A DNA stretch of 64,000 bases from Neoscytalidium dimidiatum (GCA_037367355.1 CM074705.1:744001-808000), one strand, 5' to 3'; positions 42,785 to 55,502 are shown, numbered from the stretch's first letter. Translations and numbers: made by a program. Notes: generated by a model from the sequence alone, not told the origin.

Positions 42785-45700
42785 CAGGTGCTGGAACCGG
42801 AGGGTTGGATGACTAGAGGGTTGTCTGGGGTAACTATCTCAAACAGGCAAGTCCGTGGGGAATGCGCCGGATCCGGATAATTGCGGAGGGAACGTTGGCT
42901 CGAAGATGTGGGATTCGAGATGCCGTTCTTGGAAGGCAGGTCTGCGACTGGATTGCCGGGGCTCCGAGTGATTCTGAGGTCGGGAGGTCGGCGATGGTCA
43001 GGCTGAGGGCGGCGGCGCAGATATAGGGAAGACAAGAGACGAACGGGACGTCACGCCAACGTAAGGGGAAGCGTATGATGGAATGGACAATGATCCAAAA
43101 AAGGAACAAGGCTCGGTAGTGGTCGTTGCTGGGGCCTCGGCGGCAGGGCGAGGCACGGCAAGGCAAGACGAGGCAAGACTCAGGCTGGACACGTATGCGG
43201 AGGTGGCTTGAGGTACGGGAGAGGTGGCAAGCTGGCGGCCAGTGCGGACGTTTCTCCAAATTTCAGCTTTAGCTGGCGAGGTAGTCTGACAGAGCAGGCT
43301 CCAGCGTGTGCTCCCGAAGGCGCGCCGATTATTTATATATCGCAGCGCGGTTCCGAAGGTCATCTTACAAATCTACGAGCGACAGGCAAGTGGTCGCGTT
43401 GTCGCTACACCGCCCATCCTGACTCGCATGCATGGCGGCCAGAAACGGCAAGCCTGGGAGCTGCAGTGTGTGGGGGAAGGGTACGAGCAGGGGGGAGAAG
43501 GTGGTGGAAGCGGGCGTGCGTGCGCGGTGCAGCTAGGCCGGGACCGGGATGATGGCGATGGCGATGGGCATGGGCGTCCTGGAGGCATAGGAGGGGCCGC
43601 TGCACACTGCGGCTTGGGCTGGGGCATGGGGGCGCCCTGCGCTGGAGAGCTAGCCCCGGGGAGGGGGAGCCCACCAACAGGGCTGCCTCCTGGAGCCTGC
43701 GCTCCCGCGCCAGGCATGGCTGCTGCTGCCGCCGTGCGCCCTTCCAGCTTCCCCGAGATAATCCTCCTGCAAGCGCACCCAAGGCCTGAGCATTGAGCAT
43801 TGAGCACTGAGCCTTGCGCAACGCACACCCCACGCCAGCAGCGCCCGCCCGTGAGCCCGCAGTCCTGTCTGAGGTCTGTGTGAGAGAGACGATGCCGCCT
43901 TCGCCCTCCGTTCTCCCTCCTCCGCGCCAGCCTGCCTTGTTTCTGGCGTGCCACCATCTCCGCGCCCTGGCCTGCTGCTGCCTCTCGACACGTCCTATTT
44001 GCCCGTGCAGCCCCCCATGTTGCTCATCTCGCCTTCCAGAACTTCCCGCTTCCGCCTTCCACTCGTCTTCCAGAAGACCGGCCTCGGCGTGCACACGCCT
44101 CAGCGTGCGGAGCAAGGTACTTCGTCAGGCAGGACGCCCAAAGCATATTCGCGACCCCAGACGCGCGCGAGACCTGAAACGCAGCCACGGACAACGGGAG
44201 CGGGACTGATGCGGTGCTCGACGAGATGAGGAGCGCCAGAAGAAAAACCTGGAGCTGAAGCTGGGCCTGTCTCTTTTCAATGGCCGCCCGCTCTTCCGCG
44301 CCGGCCTGGTCCCTGCAGCAGCCCAGGACTGGCTGCCGGCCTGATCCATATGCGAGTGACGGCCCGGCCGGGCGTTTGCTTCACCACTCGCCCTGTTCCG
44401 CCATTCGCTATACAGCAAGCATATCGCCGGTCCGGCGACGCCGGCATGGGCTTACTATCCGCTGCTATTGCGGCGCTCTGCGTCGGGCGCTGTTATCATG
44501 CCAGACGGGCGGTGTTGGAGCGAGAAACACCTCCGAGACCCCAGAGGGAAAGCTGACGCGCCGTGCGCGAGCACGACAAGCCCATCACTACCGCAGTGGT
44601 CGAGCGGAAGCACGCCGTGTAGCCGCCAATCTTGACAATAGCAATGCGGGCGGACACGGCGGCCGCGTGGATTGACTGGAGAGCAGCCACGCCCGGTGGA
44701 TGGAGGCACAAGCCGCAGCAGCCCCGGCATGGGCACAAGCGGCAAGACCTCATCCGGCACTGTGCTATCGGGAACCTTCTTGGGCGGTGTCTATCGCGAG
44801 CTACCAGCTTTGGACCAGAAAGGCTATCCATCCCTCGCCCTTTTGCCAGTCGTATTATCCGCATCCGCTCCGCATCCGCACCCCACCATCCGCCAGTGCC
44901 CGTCGGTCAGCAGCGTCCTTGCCTTAGCCAGCTCCCGTAAAACGTGTGCGGACGAAATTTGGCCAAGCATACTCTGACTGCGGGTGATGAGATGGGTGGC
45001 TTGCCAGGGTGGGAGACGAATTTCTGTTTCCGACCCGCGGCTGTCACCACCCGCCTCCTTCCGTCAAATCATTCATTTCGCCTGCGCGAGGCCTCGTCGT
45101 CTCATCTCAAAAGTCTCGTCGTCTCCCGGCCGGCCGTGCCATGTGCGTGCTTTTGCTCCGTCTCGCCTCGGCAGGAGACCTTCGACACGACACCGCGCGG
45201 CCTCCGGATTGACTGTTGTTTGCCGATCTGAAACGGATATTCTGCCTTCGCGGCCGCCAGACAGCCTTGCCTTGTCTTGCAGACCCTGCCAGCACAGCAT
45301 CAACCCAGACCGCCAAATGCAAGGCTTATGCATGCCCCGGGGCCCCGCATGTCGCCTATGCACGCTATCCACGAATCCCAGCCCAGCCCGTCGGCGAGCT
45401 TCCCCATATTTCCGTGTAACTTGGCTTCCTCCATCCCTCTTCCAACGGCCTGGTCTCCTCCGTCTTTGCCATCTATGGAAGTTCCAGGCGTTCTAGCTTC
45501 GTTGCTCAACCACTCCTCACGCCTTGTCCTGGCCATCCCACGCTGCGCTCACGACTTACCGAGTCCGTCAGACCGGTAGGCAATCGCCGGCAAGGATGCT
45601 TCCGCACTTCCCATTTGTTTGTCGCCGGGCGGCTATCCACGGAGCCTGGGAGCTCACCGTGATCCGACACCGGGTCCTGGAGCGGCAGGGCGTAGCGCTC

Positions 45701-47236
45701 GCTAGCTGCTGCTCAAGAGGATCGGCTCTAGGTATCGTATCGTGGGCGGGCGGCGCCTGCAGCAGCGCGCGTGTGGGAAAGCGGGACCTTGGGACCATTC
45801 CGATAACCTAAAATGCCATCGTGAGGATCTGTCGATTGCGGCGTGAGAATCGCACTCAATAGCGGATAGGTGTGGTGGTTAGCTTCCGGCGAGGCTGGAT
45901 ACCCGGCGATACCGAATGCAACCTGCGCAAGGCGTACCGCCGCGCGAGTAATGGAGGGTGATTCCGATGGTCGCCAGTCCGATGTCTCGATCTTGGTGGT
46001 GGAGAATTCGACAACTGAGGGGAGCGGAGGTGAAGAATGTGGAGAAGCGGTAAGGTTCTCCACAATGTTTCGCCTTGAATCTTTTCCTTTCGCGCAAAGT
46101 TTAAGGTAAGGTGTCGCTGAGGGATAGAAATGCGGAGCCGACGTGTCACCGGAGCTCATGCACTATGCTTACAGTGCTCTCCAACGGTCTTGGTGGTGTG
46201 TTTCCCACGCCGTTTTGACTCTCAGAGATTCGGGCCTCGGTCGGTGCTGTCGGTATGCTGTATGCTGTATGCCGTGCTAGGACACACCGCTGCCGCGCCC
46301 TTGCCTCTCGCTGTCGTTGTGCCGTTGCGCCCTTAGTGCGCTGCCGGGTGCTGTTCCCTTTCTTTGTCCACCTCTGCTCGCCCCAGTGCGGTTGCTGTGC
46401 TGCAGCGTGGCTACCACACACCGCGGAGCAGCGGGACCAACGGGTATACGCGTTTGTTGCTGCATGATGCTGCTCTTCATCAAAGATTACCTGGCTACAC
46501 GACCGTGCTGCGATGCTGCCCATACATACATGCATACATACATTACACAACTCATCTGCGTGCGGCATGCATGTCTCACTTGCACAGCATCCGCCAGCTA
46601 GCCATCTGTCCAACAGCCAGTCTCGATGACTGCTGCAATCCGGCGGCGCTCTTGCAGCGGACCAAACGGGTCTGCAGATCGCCAGCGCGTACTGTGGCTG
46701 CAGGACCATGGCCGCCCAGCCTGCAAGGCCGGTGTGCCACTTCCTTTTCATCCAGCAACCGGCCCGTAGGCGAGCAACAAAAGATCGAGATGGCAACACT
46801 CTTGCATCGCCTCCCATTCTTTCAACCGCCTCCTCACTTACCGCCGTTTGCCCATTGGCGCTTCCTATTTCCTTCATCGTGGTTGAATCATCTTGCGCCA
46901 GATCTCCGATGTGTGGGAAGGGCCGGCATCGCTTCCACTTTGCTGGAAAGGAATTTTACTTGGGCTATTCGGAACGACGCGTGGTGGAGACGGCAGTTGC
47001 CTGCTCCTACACCGTGGCATCCTTGATCGAAAAATACCCTGCCTCTCATCATCTCGGCGAAAATAATATTATTCGGACAAGCTGCAGCAAGCCGGCGGCC
47101 GACGCGGCAGGAGGGAAACACATAGAAGTTTGAGAAAAAAAAAATAAACTCAAGACTGGGTAAGAAAGGGTCACTGAGATGGAAGAAAGACCGAGGAAGC
47201 AACCACCCATGAAGCGTTGAAAAGCTTCAGACTGCC

Positions 47237-47254
47237 AAAAAAAAAAAAAAAAAA
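47237..47254 (+). repeat. A18 homopolymer
   Basis: Eighteen consecutive A residues in non-coding DNA, preceded within about 100 nt by another A-rich run (near 47134-47144). Confidence 0.9.
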
Positions 47255-48978
47255 GTAAGGTAGTGCAGAAAGTATCAAGGACCGGGATTGCCGCATTCGT
47301 CCACCCACGTTTCGAAACGTGAATATTGTTTCGACGCAGGTTTTTCTTTCGCTGGAGTCTGACCAGTCCGCGCGCAATTGCGGGTGTTTCGCCTGCATAG
47401 CACCTTATCGACGATATTGCTTGATCGTAGATTTCCTCCTGCAGCTACGCGTTTCTCATTTTCCTGCTTGTCCACTGTGCGCGGTTTTCCCCCCTCCCTC
47501 GCTTTATTCGCTTTCACGTTCCATCGATGTTTGAGAGTTGGACTCTACGATCTATCGATCTCAGTTTTATCGGTTGGCATGCACCACAAACCCAGAGGAG
47601 ATCTTCAATTTTTTCAACCCCGACCTGAAGCGACAAAAGAATGGTGATGTTACAGGTAAACATTTCTTGACAAGGAACAATTCCCGGTTTTAGAGATTTC
47701 AGCGGAAAAGATTTTTCTTTTCCATCAACGCTCAGGCACCCGCATCAGGCAGGAGCCAGTCGGTGGTGCAGCAGACGGACTGTTGCTGCTGCTACCTTTC
47801 CCCTGCTTTTGTAGCGGCATGTGGGCGGACAGGCGGAACCCTTGTTGAATGGCCCCTTCCGCACGCACGCACGCGCTCCTACCGCAGCCCCGGTCTTCTT
47901 ACATTCCTCTTTGCTCTCCATCTATCTGCATAGAGTGAGGTTTCACAAACCATAGGCGCAAGCCACATCTCATCAAGCGCACATCAGCGCAGCGAAAAGA
48001 GGAGCACGGACGTTTAAAACGATTCGAAAGCAGTCATCTTGGTCTTTTCTTTTTCCTGGTTTGTGAGTGCCCTAAGCTGTTTCCGATAGCTTTACTTCCC
48101 GCACCGTTTGAGGTTCTACATGTTCACTTCACTGCATATCCACCTCATCCACTCACATTTCAACGGCTGTCTAAAATGGTGTGCCATGTGCTGCTTGCTT
48201 CCGTAGGAGGCACACACTTGGCGTACACACACCTGATGCCAATGGTGCCGCCAGATTGACCGCCGAGAATTGCGACCACCTTGACGCCTCATACCCTTTC
48301 CATTCTTTGTATTCTTGCCGCTGCACATATATGTTCGCCCATACCCTCACGAGCAGCCAGCCCATCAGAGTTCAGTATGTGGCAGAAGAAATCACACTTC
48401 GGCTATGTGTGCTATATCACTAAAGGTACGGTAAGAAGAAGGCTCTCGCATAAGGTGTTATCCGGACAACTCAAGCAGACGCTCGGTTGTGAGAGGTACC
48501 AGTTTTATGTGACTATTACATCCAGGTAACTGCTTCACTTTTACAGCTCGGGGGGCGGATTCGTCAGTCATCGGTTGTAATCCCACACTGTCTCCCAAAC
48601 GTGTTTTTTCCCCGGAATAAGTCACATGCAGCACTGAATCCAAGGTATCTCTCTTCCCGCACTTTCCCTATCTCCTCCCATGACCTCTCATGTCAAAACA
48701 GCCCACTACAAGCGACCACATCGATAAGCCATGACGAGAACTCAAATCAACCTCGCACGTAATGGTCTAGACAAACACGATTGCATACACTGTGGCATCT
48801 GATCGACAGGGGCACGGCGGAGCGAGCGGCCTCGGCCCTTGCCCGCACATCAGCCATGCAATCGCTGACCTCCGCGGAAACGCGTGCTGCCGTCGTTGCT
48901 CCTTCTGCTGCTGCCGCCACGGCGGCGGCGGCTGTTGTGCTGCCATTCATTTCAGCGGATAGCGTCGCGCAGGAGACC

Positions 48979-48998
48979 CACACACACACACACACACA
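48979..48998 (+). repeat. CA dinucleotide repeat
   Basis: Ten uninterrupted CA units, with a looser CA/TA-rich tract just downstream near 49020-49035. Confidence 0.9.
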
Positions 48999-49681
48999 CC
49001 TGCTTATGTGCGCGAGCGTACATACACACATACATGTAGAGAGGCACCTGCGCGAGCCAACACGCGTGCGTGCCCGTCGATTCAGTGACTTGCAGAGCCT
49101 GCTCACCCAAACGGCCACGCCTCCGTCCATCTGCGGCGTGCGCTGATTACACGTTCTCGACCCGCAAGCACGCACGTCCGCACGCGCAGCCGCCGTGCTC
49201 GTACGGCGATAAGCAAGATGGGGGGAGACAAAATAGAAAGGAGGAAGAAAAAAAAAAGAAATCAAAAGCAAGGCCTAGCAGATACGCGTGTCGCTGCAGA
49301 CAGGCAGATAGATACGTGTGCCTTCGTTGCGCGTCGAGACCGCCGCATCTGGATTCCCTTCGCTCCTTCCTTCCTGCGTGGCAATGGGTGTGGTCGAGAA
49401 CGCGCGTGGTTGGCTCGGATGTCGGGCGGGAAGGGAATACGGAGCGCGACTATGTATGCACTGTGCATTACTTACCGGGATCGTGGCGGCGTGGAGTATA
49501 CTCCGCGCTCCGCCCCGAGATCCGAGTGACTGGGAGAGTTACCATTGACTGAGCTGATGGCATAGAAAAGGCGCTCGTGCTCCCGCTCGCGGTCTAGAAG
49601 AAAAGTTGGGTGAGTGGGGGAGGCGCAGTGTGGTCGTTTGTTGGATACGGGAGGGCGGGGAAGGTTTGGCCGGCTGAGGTT

Positions 49682-49707
49682 GGGTTGGTGGGGGGTGGGG
49701 GGGCGGG
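49682..49707 (+). other. Potential G-quadruplex
   Basis: Guanine runs of 3, 6, 7 and 3 separated by loops of 5, 1 and 1 nt, in the gene-free stretch downstream of ADE2. Confidence 0.6.
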
Positions 49708-50260
49708 ATGGTTGGGCGCGTGTTCTAGGTGCGTGTGCGCGCCGTGTGTTGTGCACGCTATGTTGTGGCAGTATTTCCGGCGGCTGAAAAGGAGAGTGCT
49801 GGATAAGAATGAGGAGAAGGAATGTTGAAGGAGGGGGTTTGTACGCTTAAATGCAGGGGGTTATATGCTTATTGGGGGACCATGATGGGGAGGTTCTGTA
49901 CTGCGAGACATGCACCTATGGGAACTCGCCGCGTCTAGGCGTGGCTGACGAGATGCGCATCTCTCACTCACGCGCTCCCCTCGGAACTTTCTTTGACTTA
50001 TCGTAGAGCGTGTGGAAAAATCGATTCCGTCGACGGGCCTAGACCTATGGTGTAGCTTTTCGACCCCCATCCTTCATGTCAGGTGCATCGATTTCGGATT
50101 GTCCTTTCTGGGCAAAGGATGCGAAACGTAGCAAGAGGATGTCTTCTTGGCACAAAATTATTCTCGTCGAGGCTTCAGGTCTCAGGTGTAAGCCAACGTG
50201 CAGAGAGAAATCCAAATTGGAGGTTGTCATAAGTAGATCAAATCCCGAACCAGCGCTGCC

Positions 50261-51973
50261 CTACTTCTTGGCGGGCATCTGCGCTAAGTACGCCTCCGGA
50301 CCCATCTCCAGCAGCTTAGCATCCTTCTCCATGACTTCTTTCCTGCTGGCCTCAAAGTAGTCGTGCAACTTCTCACCAATGCTCGAGTCCGCCACGCTCA
50401 AGATCCTTGCGGCAAGCAGAGCTGCGTTAGTCGAGTTGTTGATCCCGACGGTAGCAACAGGCTCACCGCGCGGCATTTGGACGATGCTGTACAAGCTATC
50501 AACCCCGTCCAGCACGCTGGCCTTGACGGGAATGCCAATAACTGGAAGGACGGTAAGAGCAGCAGCCATGCCAGGCAAATGGGCAGCGCCACCAGCAGCC
50601 GCGATGATGGCCTTGAAGCCGCGTCCTTCGGCACTCTTGACGAATTCAACCATCCACTCGGGCGTACGGTGTGCTGATGTGATGCGCGTCTCGAATGGGA
50701 TGTCGAACTTGGTGAGGATATCAAAACCGGCCTTCAGAACAGGCATGTCCGAATCAGATCCCATGATGACGGCGACTAGTGGCCTACGGGCTGGTGCTGC
50801 CGTAGGCGCTGCTGACTCGGAAAGCTTGCCAGATTGCTTGTCGACGGCATCCAGCAGCGGCTGCATGAGAGCTTCAGCCTCTTCCATGCTGTGGGCAGTC
50901 ACAGTCAGATGCCCCATCTTACGACCAGGTCGAGCCTCTGCCTTGCCGTAATCATGGATCCGGACACGTGGGAACTTTTTGGCCAAGTCGTAGATCTTGA
51001 TGTGAGAGTCGGGATCCTCACCTCCGAGGACGTTCAGCATGATGGCCGCGGGCTCGCGAAGGTACAAGTCGTCTTGCGTGAGAGCTTCTTCTGTGATTGC
51101 TCTAAGGTGGGCTTCGAATTGGGAGACGGTGCAGCCTTCTATAGTGTAGTGGCCGCTGTTGTGGGGACGAGGAGCGATCTCATTCACAAGTAGTGAATTG
51201 TCCTTGAGAAGGAACATCTCAACACCGAAGACACCTTTGCCCTTGAATGTTGCTACAGCTTTCCTGGCTAGTGCCTCGGCCTGTTGTCTGATCTCTCTTG
51301 AGACACCGCGAGCAGGTGTGTACGTAAGCTTGCATATGCTGTTCTCGTGGATGGTTTCCGTCGTTGGGTAGGCAATGGTGCCGTCCTTCGTCTTCACAGC
51401 CATGACAGCAAGCTCCATCTTGAAGTCAGCCCACTTTTCTGCGTAGAGCGGACGATTGCCGAGCTGCTTCAAAGCATCCGGAATATCCGCTTCCGACCTC
51501 ACAGGGAAGTTTCCTTTGCCGTCATATGCCTCGGTCTTCGACTTCAACATGAAAGGATACCCGAAAGAAGCACCAATGGTCTTCAAGCTCTCCTCCGTGG
51601 ACTCTTTGAGCTCTCTTGACTCTGCCACCTCAACGCCGTGGGAACTAAGGTGAAGCTTTTGAGCGTATTTGTCCTGAATTGTTCTGACGGTGCTCCAGTG
51701 AGGCTCGACCTCGACGGTTCCCTCGATCTCTTCTAACACTGCTGTGTTGATGTGCTCAATCTCGAAGGTGACGACATCACACGCCCTAGCGAGCTTCTTG
51801 ATGGAGTCGGGGTCTTTGAACGAGCCATCAACGTGGCTATCATGTGCGCTGATCTGCTTTGCTGGTGCGCCGGGTGCGTCCAAGATATTGATTGGAATCT
51901 TCATCCGGTTCGCCGGCTCGACCATCATACGGCCGAGCTGGCCACCGCCTAGTACACCAACCGTCTTCGTCAT
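50261..51973 (-). CDS. ADE2: Phosphoribosylaminoimidazole carboxylase (PurK-PurE)
   Basis: Carboxylates AIR to CAIR in de novo purine synthesis; in fungi one bifunctional enzyme. Single exon, 570 residues, starting at the ATG of MTKTVGVLGGGQLGRMM; the longer open frame upstream is leader. The N-terminal two thirds are PurK-like: GGGQLGRM nucleotide fold, ATP-grasp core (GYPFMLKSKTEAYDGKGNF, GVEMFLLKDNSLLVNEIAPRPHNSGHYTIEG). After a short Ala/Pro linker the PurE domain begins VAVIMGSDSDMPVLK and continues ITSAHRTPEWM, IIAAAGGAAHLPGMAAALT, PVKASVLDGVDSLYSIVQMPRGEPVAT. All catalytic signatures of both domains are present. Confidence 0.97.
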   Translation of the reverse strand: MTKTVGVLGGGQLGRMMVEPANRMKIPINILDAPGAPAKQISAHDSHVDGSFKDPDSIKKLARACDVVTFEIEHINTAVLEEIEGTVEVEPHWSTVRTIQDKYAQKLHLSSHGVEVAESRELKESTEESLKTIGASFGYPFMLKSKTEAYDGKGNFPVRSEADIPDALKQLGNRPLYAEKWADFKMELAVMAVKTKDGTIAYPTTETIHENSICKLTYTPARGVSREIRQQAEALARKAVATFKGKGVFGVEMFLLKDNSLLVNEIAPRPHNSGHYTIEGCTVSQFEAHLRAITEEALTQDDLYLREPAAIMLNVLGGEDPDSHIKIYDLAKKFPRVRIHDYGKAEARPGRKMGHLTVTAHSMEEAEALMQPLLDAVDKQSGKLSESAAPTAAPARRPLVAVIMGSDSDMPVLKAGFDILTKFDIPFETRITSAHRTPEWMVEFVKSAEGRGFKAIIAAAGGAAHLPGMAAALTVLPVIGIPVKASVLDGVDSLYSIVQMPRGEPVATVGINNSTNAALLAARILSVADSSIGEKLHDYFEASRKEVMEKDAKLLEMGPEAYLAQMPAKK

Positions 51974-54239
51974 TCTAGAGCTATGAGCCGTGTCAGTAAA
52001 TTGAGAACTGTGGCTATGAAAAAAAAATAAAAGAAAGCTAGAAACTGTAATTAGGTGAATATCATCCGCTGCTGATCCATTGGCTGAAGTATTTGCATAA
52101 CAAGATGTGCCTTCGACACGCAGGCTTAGGTGCTCGTAAGAATGTGGGTTCGGGCACGTCTCTGTTGTCACTCTCTTGCATCAAGCAACACTTTTCATCA
52201 GAGTGCTCTATGCACAAGCGCCCACCGTCTCCAAGAGCATAGTTTGCGTAAACGAAGAGTCGCCCTCCCCAGAAACAATTGAGTCATAAAAGACTTAAAG
52301 AAACCACCTTTCCAGGGCAGAGTTCACCGGTAGGTCAACCAGGCGCGATCTCTTGCTTCTGAGAAAAGCCGAAGGAGAATGAAGCGGGGGCCGAAGGCAA
52401 GGCAATTGACGTTGCACTTGGATAATTGGAGAGATTGAACATTAAGTGAAAAATCCAAGGCAGATGATGTAGCAAGGCAAGAAAGAGATAGGGATAATGG
52501 GGCTGAACAAAAGTAAGTGAAACGGAAAAGAGGAAGCTTACACTTTATGCGGGGATCGTGGGGCGGTGGAAGAGAGGGAAGCGTACGAGGGCGCGGACGG
52601 TGGATGAGCTGTCGTCGGCTTGGAGATTTTTTTGGGCAGGCGCCCCAGATTTCGGCGCGATCCAGTGAGGTCACTGCGAAATCGGCACGAGTCATGAATA
52701 AGCCTTTTGGTTGGGCACCCGACTCGTAGTCAACACCATGCTCGCGGGGTACCTCTTCTCGATTTGCGTGAACTGTAACGGCACTATCGAGACGACTTGA
52801 TACACGATTTGGTTTATAGTTCTTTGCACGCCTATGCTCCACATGGCGCACTTCCGGTGCTGCCCAGATGCAGCTTGCAAGGCACGCCTTCAGGAATCAC
52901 TATCCGCAGAAGGTTGATCCTTTTTGTTATGTGCTGTGGTGCGGAGCCAGAGGTGAGCACGTCAAAAGTCTTGAACAATCACGGAGCAGAAATCAAGCAC
53001 CTTCGATTTGATGGATAGGACATCTTATCAGTAGCGTTCCCCGGCCAGGCTAGGTTCAAGGCCGCCAGCTTGTATCCAACGCTCATGCGTCGCAAGTCAG
53101 CCGGGAGGAACACCGAGGGAATGTACAGTCTCTTCCGAATTCTCCCTATACGGACAGCAAAGCTGCCCATTTACGGTAATTGCAGACGCAAGTCGCATCG
53201 TGTTCACCCGAGCCGCATCTCTGCAAGTGCCGACAGCCGCCTGCCAAGACTGTCGAAGTACCTCTGCCTAGTCTTCGTGGTATAGGATTTCGGACAATGA
53301 CGTACACAGCCAGGCTTGAAAGGGAGTGCTCACATTCCGTTCGTGCACAAGCGAGATCGATGACTAAAGACGTCAGTGAGCCGCCGGATCCGTGAACAAT
53401 TCTGGAGGCCGTCGGAGCTGAGCGTGACGTGGACTTGTCCAAGCTCTGGTGGAAGCAGCACTCAGCAGAGCGATGCAACCAGCAAGACCAAAGCCGAGCG
53501 GCACACGCGACAGCGCCAGCTGATGGGCGAGTGTCACGTGGCCTTGATGGACCAGGAGCATGCGACAGGAGGCGCCGGTGCAAGGCGGTGCGAGGGCCGA
53601 GCGGTGATTGGCGGCGCGGCGGCGCTGGGTCGCAGCAGGACTGGAGACATGACCCGGGTCGTGCTGAAGATGCGGCCGTCAGGAATGCGGGCGGCGCGAC
53701 GTATTTAACGAGGCGTAGCCCAGGGCAGCGCGGACGCGGCGCAGCACGCAACAGCGATGCGGTGGATCGCTGGTGCGGAGAGCAACAAGCCAAAGGGTCG
53801 TCCCGCAAACGAACGGAGATCTAGAAAGCGAGCGCTTCTCCGGGCTAGACCAAAAACATCCGCCTCCATCTAATCTCCACAAGGCCGACAAGGCCTACGC
53901 TGCGCTGCGCTGCGCTGCGATCCAGACGTCAGGGCGCGAACTCCCCACAACACCCTCCAACTGTCTTTGCATGGCCGCCGCACTCGTTGATCCTCCTGTC
54001 TCGCTCTCCTCCCTTCCCCCTTCTCTCCCCGCGCTCCGTCCGCGACATACTGCGCAGCCTTGATTGATGAGCGCTGTTTCGCCCACTCCCGATCCTCGAG
54101 GCCTCCACCGATAGGACCTTGCCGGCGTTGCTTGCTGTCCACGCGCGTTGCGGCGCCCTCTCCAGTCCTCGCTGCAGCCCTGCGCAACGTGGTGCGCGCT
54201 TCTTCTCCTTGAGCGGAATTGCCGCCTGCACTGCCCCAA
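51974..54239. other. Divergent intergenic region, ADE2 / mitochondrial carrier
   Basis: 2.3 kb between divergent genes. No recognisable gene; frames around 53146-53824 arise on both strands in GC-rich DNA and lack family matches. A GCTGC tandem lies near 53898-53918. The last 250 nt before the carrier start are pyrimidine-rich leader-like sequence. Confidence 0.5.
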
Positions 54240-55502
54240 ATGTCGAATCTCTCGGCGACATCAGAACCCAGCAAGGTGAGTTCAGCTGAGTCGCGCTGCA
54301 TGTTGCGCTCTTCCGCTAACTGCGCCGCCCCTCCACCACAGACGCCGGCGATCATGTCCTCACCCACGCCTCCCTCGCGCGCCGTGCGCTTGCGGGACTT
54401 CTTCTCGCAGCCCGTCGCTGCCTCGTTCATCGCCGGAGGTGTCGCAGGGGCCGTCTCCCGGACTGTTGTCTCTCCGCTCGAGCGATTGAAAATCCTCTTC
54501 CAGGTCCAGAGCCATGGCCGCACCGAATACAAGATGTCAATAGGCAAGGCTTTGGCAAAAATGTGGCGGGAAGAAGGCTGGCGGGGTTTCATGGCTGGCA
54601 ATGGCACCAATTGCATCCGCATCGTACCCTATTCCGCCATACAGTTTGGAGCTTTCAATTTCTACAAGAGGGTGAGTGGTCACTGAGTGGCGATCGACGC
54701 AATGCGCACGCGAGGGAGAGCGGTCCCGCTGGGTCAATTGCTGACGGTTGGAGATCAGTTCTTCGAAGACGAACCCGGTGCCCCGCTTAGTCCGCAACAA
54801 CGTCTTATCTGCGGTGGATTCGCAGGAATTACTTCCGTCACTTTCACGTACCCTCTGGATATCGTTCGCACCCGTCTTTCTATCCAGACCGCGTCTTTTG
54901 AGGGTCTTTCAGCCCAAGCGAAGAAGGAGCTTCCAGGCATGTGGGGTCTGATGATTTCCATGTACAAGAATGAGGGAGGATTCCTTGCTCTATACCGCGG
55001 GATAATACCAACCGTGGCCGGAGTTGCTCCCTACGTGAGTAGCAGATTTCGAGAGTCAACTTCTGCCTGGCTGATGTGATGACAGGTTGGCTTGAACTTT
55101 ATGGTGTACGAGACGATGCGTAATTTTTTCACGCAGGAAGGCGAAAAAAATCCCGGAGTCTTCGGGAAGCTCGCGGCGGGCGCTGTCTCGGGTGCCGTTG
55201 CACAAACGTTCACGTATCCATTGTAAGTGTGATGTGGAATTTCTAAAACCCCCGGATGCTGACAACATCACAGTGACGTCTTGCGTCGCAGGTTCCAGAT
55301 TAATACAATGAGCGGAATGGGTTACCAGTACAAGTCGATATGGGATGCCCTCTCGACCATCATCAAGCACGAGGGAATCAAGGGACTATACAAGGGCATC
55401 GCACCGAATCTACTCAAGGTCGCACCCAGTATGGCGAGTAGTTGGCTCAGCTTCGAATTGACGAGAGATCTTCTCGTGTCTCTAAGGCCAGTGGAAGTGT
55501 AA
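54240..55502 (+). CDS. Mitochondrial carrier (SLC25), YPR011C-like
   Basis: Inner-membrane solute carrier of 335 residues. Exons: 54240-54275, 54342-54671, 54759-55034, 55086-55222, 55274-55502. Three tandem repeats, each with the Px(D/E)xx(K/R) signature: SPLERLK, YPLDIVR and YPFDVLR, the last split by intron 4. The pattern LFQVQSHGRTEYKMSIGKALAKMWREEGWRGFMAGNGTNCIRIVPYSAIQFGAFNFYK is that of the fungal YPR011C group, which transports adenosine 5'-phosphosulfate and PAPS in yeast; CoA/ADP carriers such as Leu5 or SLC25A42 are close relatives, so the substrate is inferred. Intron 1 (66 nt) is a multiple of three with no stop, so its removal is uncertain; translation may also start at MSSPTPP. 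Confidence 0.9.

Larger units (their letters stand above)
42785..50260. other. 7.5-kb stretch without a supported coding gene
   Basis: Between the 93-residue gene and ADE2 no frame on either strand resembles a known protein. Between 43.3 and 46.9 kb high GC gives many overlapping long frames on both strands with incompatible codon patterns, the signature of chance. Local features: a GAGCATT-type tandem near 43787-43815, CATA/TACA runs near 46520-46550, A18 at 47237-47254, a CA repeat at 48979-48998 and a G-quadruplex motif at 49682-49707. It is not AT-rich, so it does not look like RIP-degraded transposon. Regulatory DNA, long leader exons of the 93-residue gene, or non-coding RNA are possible. 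Confidence 0.5.

Noticed and set aside
43405..44115. 236-codon minus-strand frame
   Set aside because: Overlaps two other long frames on both strands, with no domain and biased Arg/Ala/Gly composition from high GC.
46146..46877. 243-codon minus-strand frame in the gene-free stretch
   Set aside because: Cys- and Arg-rich composition, no family resemblance, overlapped by equally long frames on the other strand; typical of chance frames in GC-rich DNA.
42785..50260. RIP-degraded transposon
   Set aside because: The stretch is not AT-rich, CpA/TpG are plentiful and no transposase, integrase or reverse transcriptase remnant is visible.
53146..53808. 220-codon minus-strand frame between ADE2 and the carrier
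   Set aside because: No recognisable domain, and competing frames on the opposite strand of the same length.
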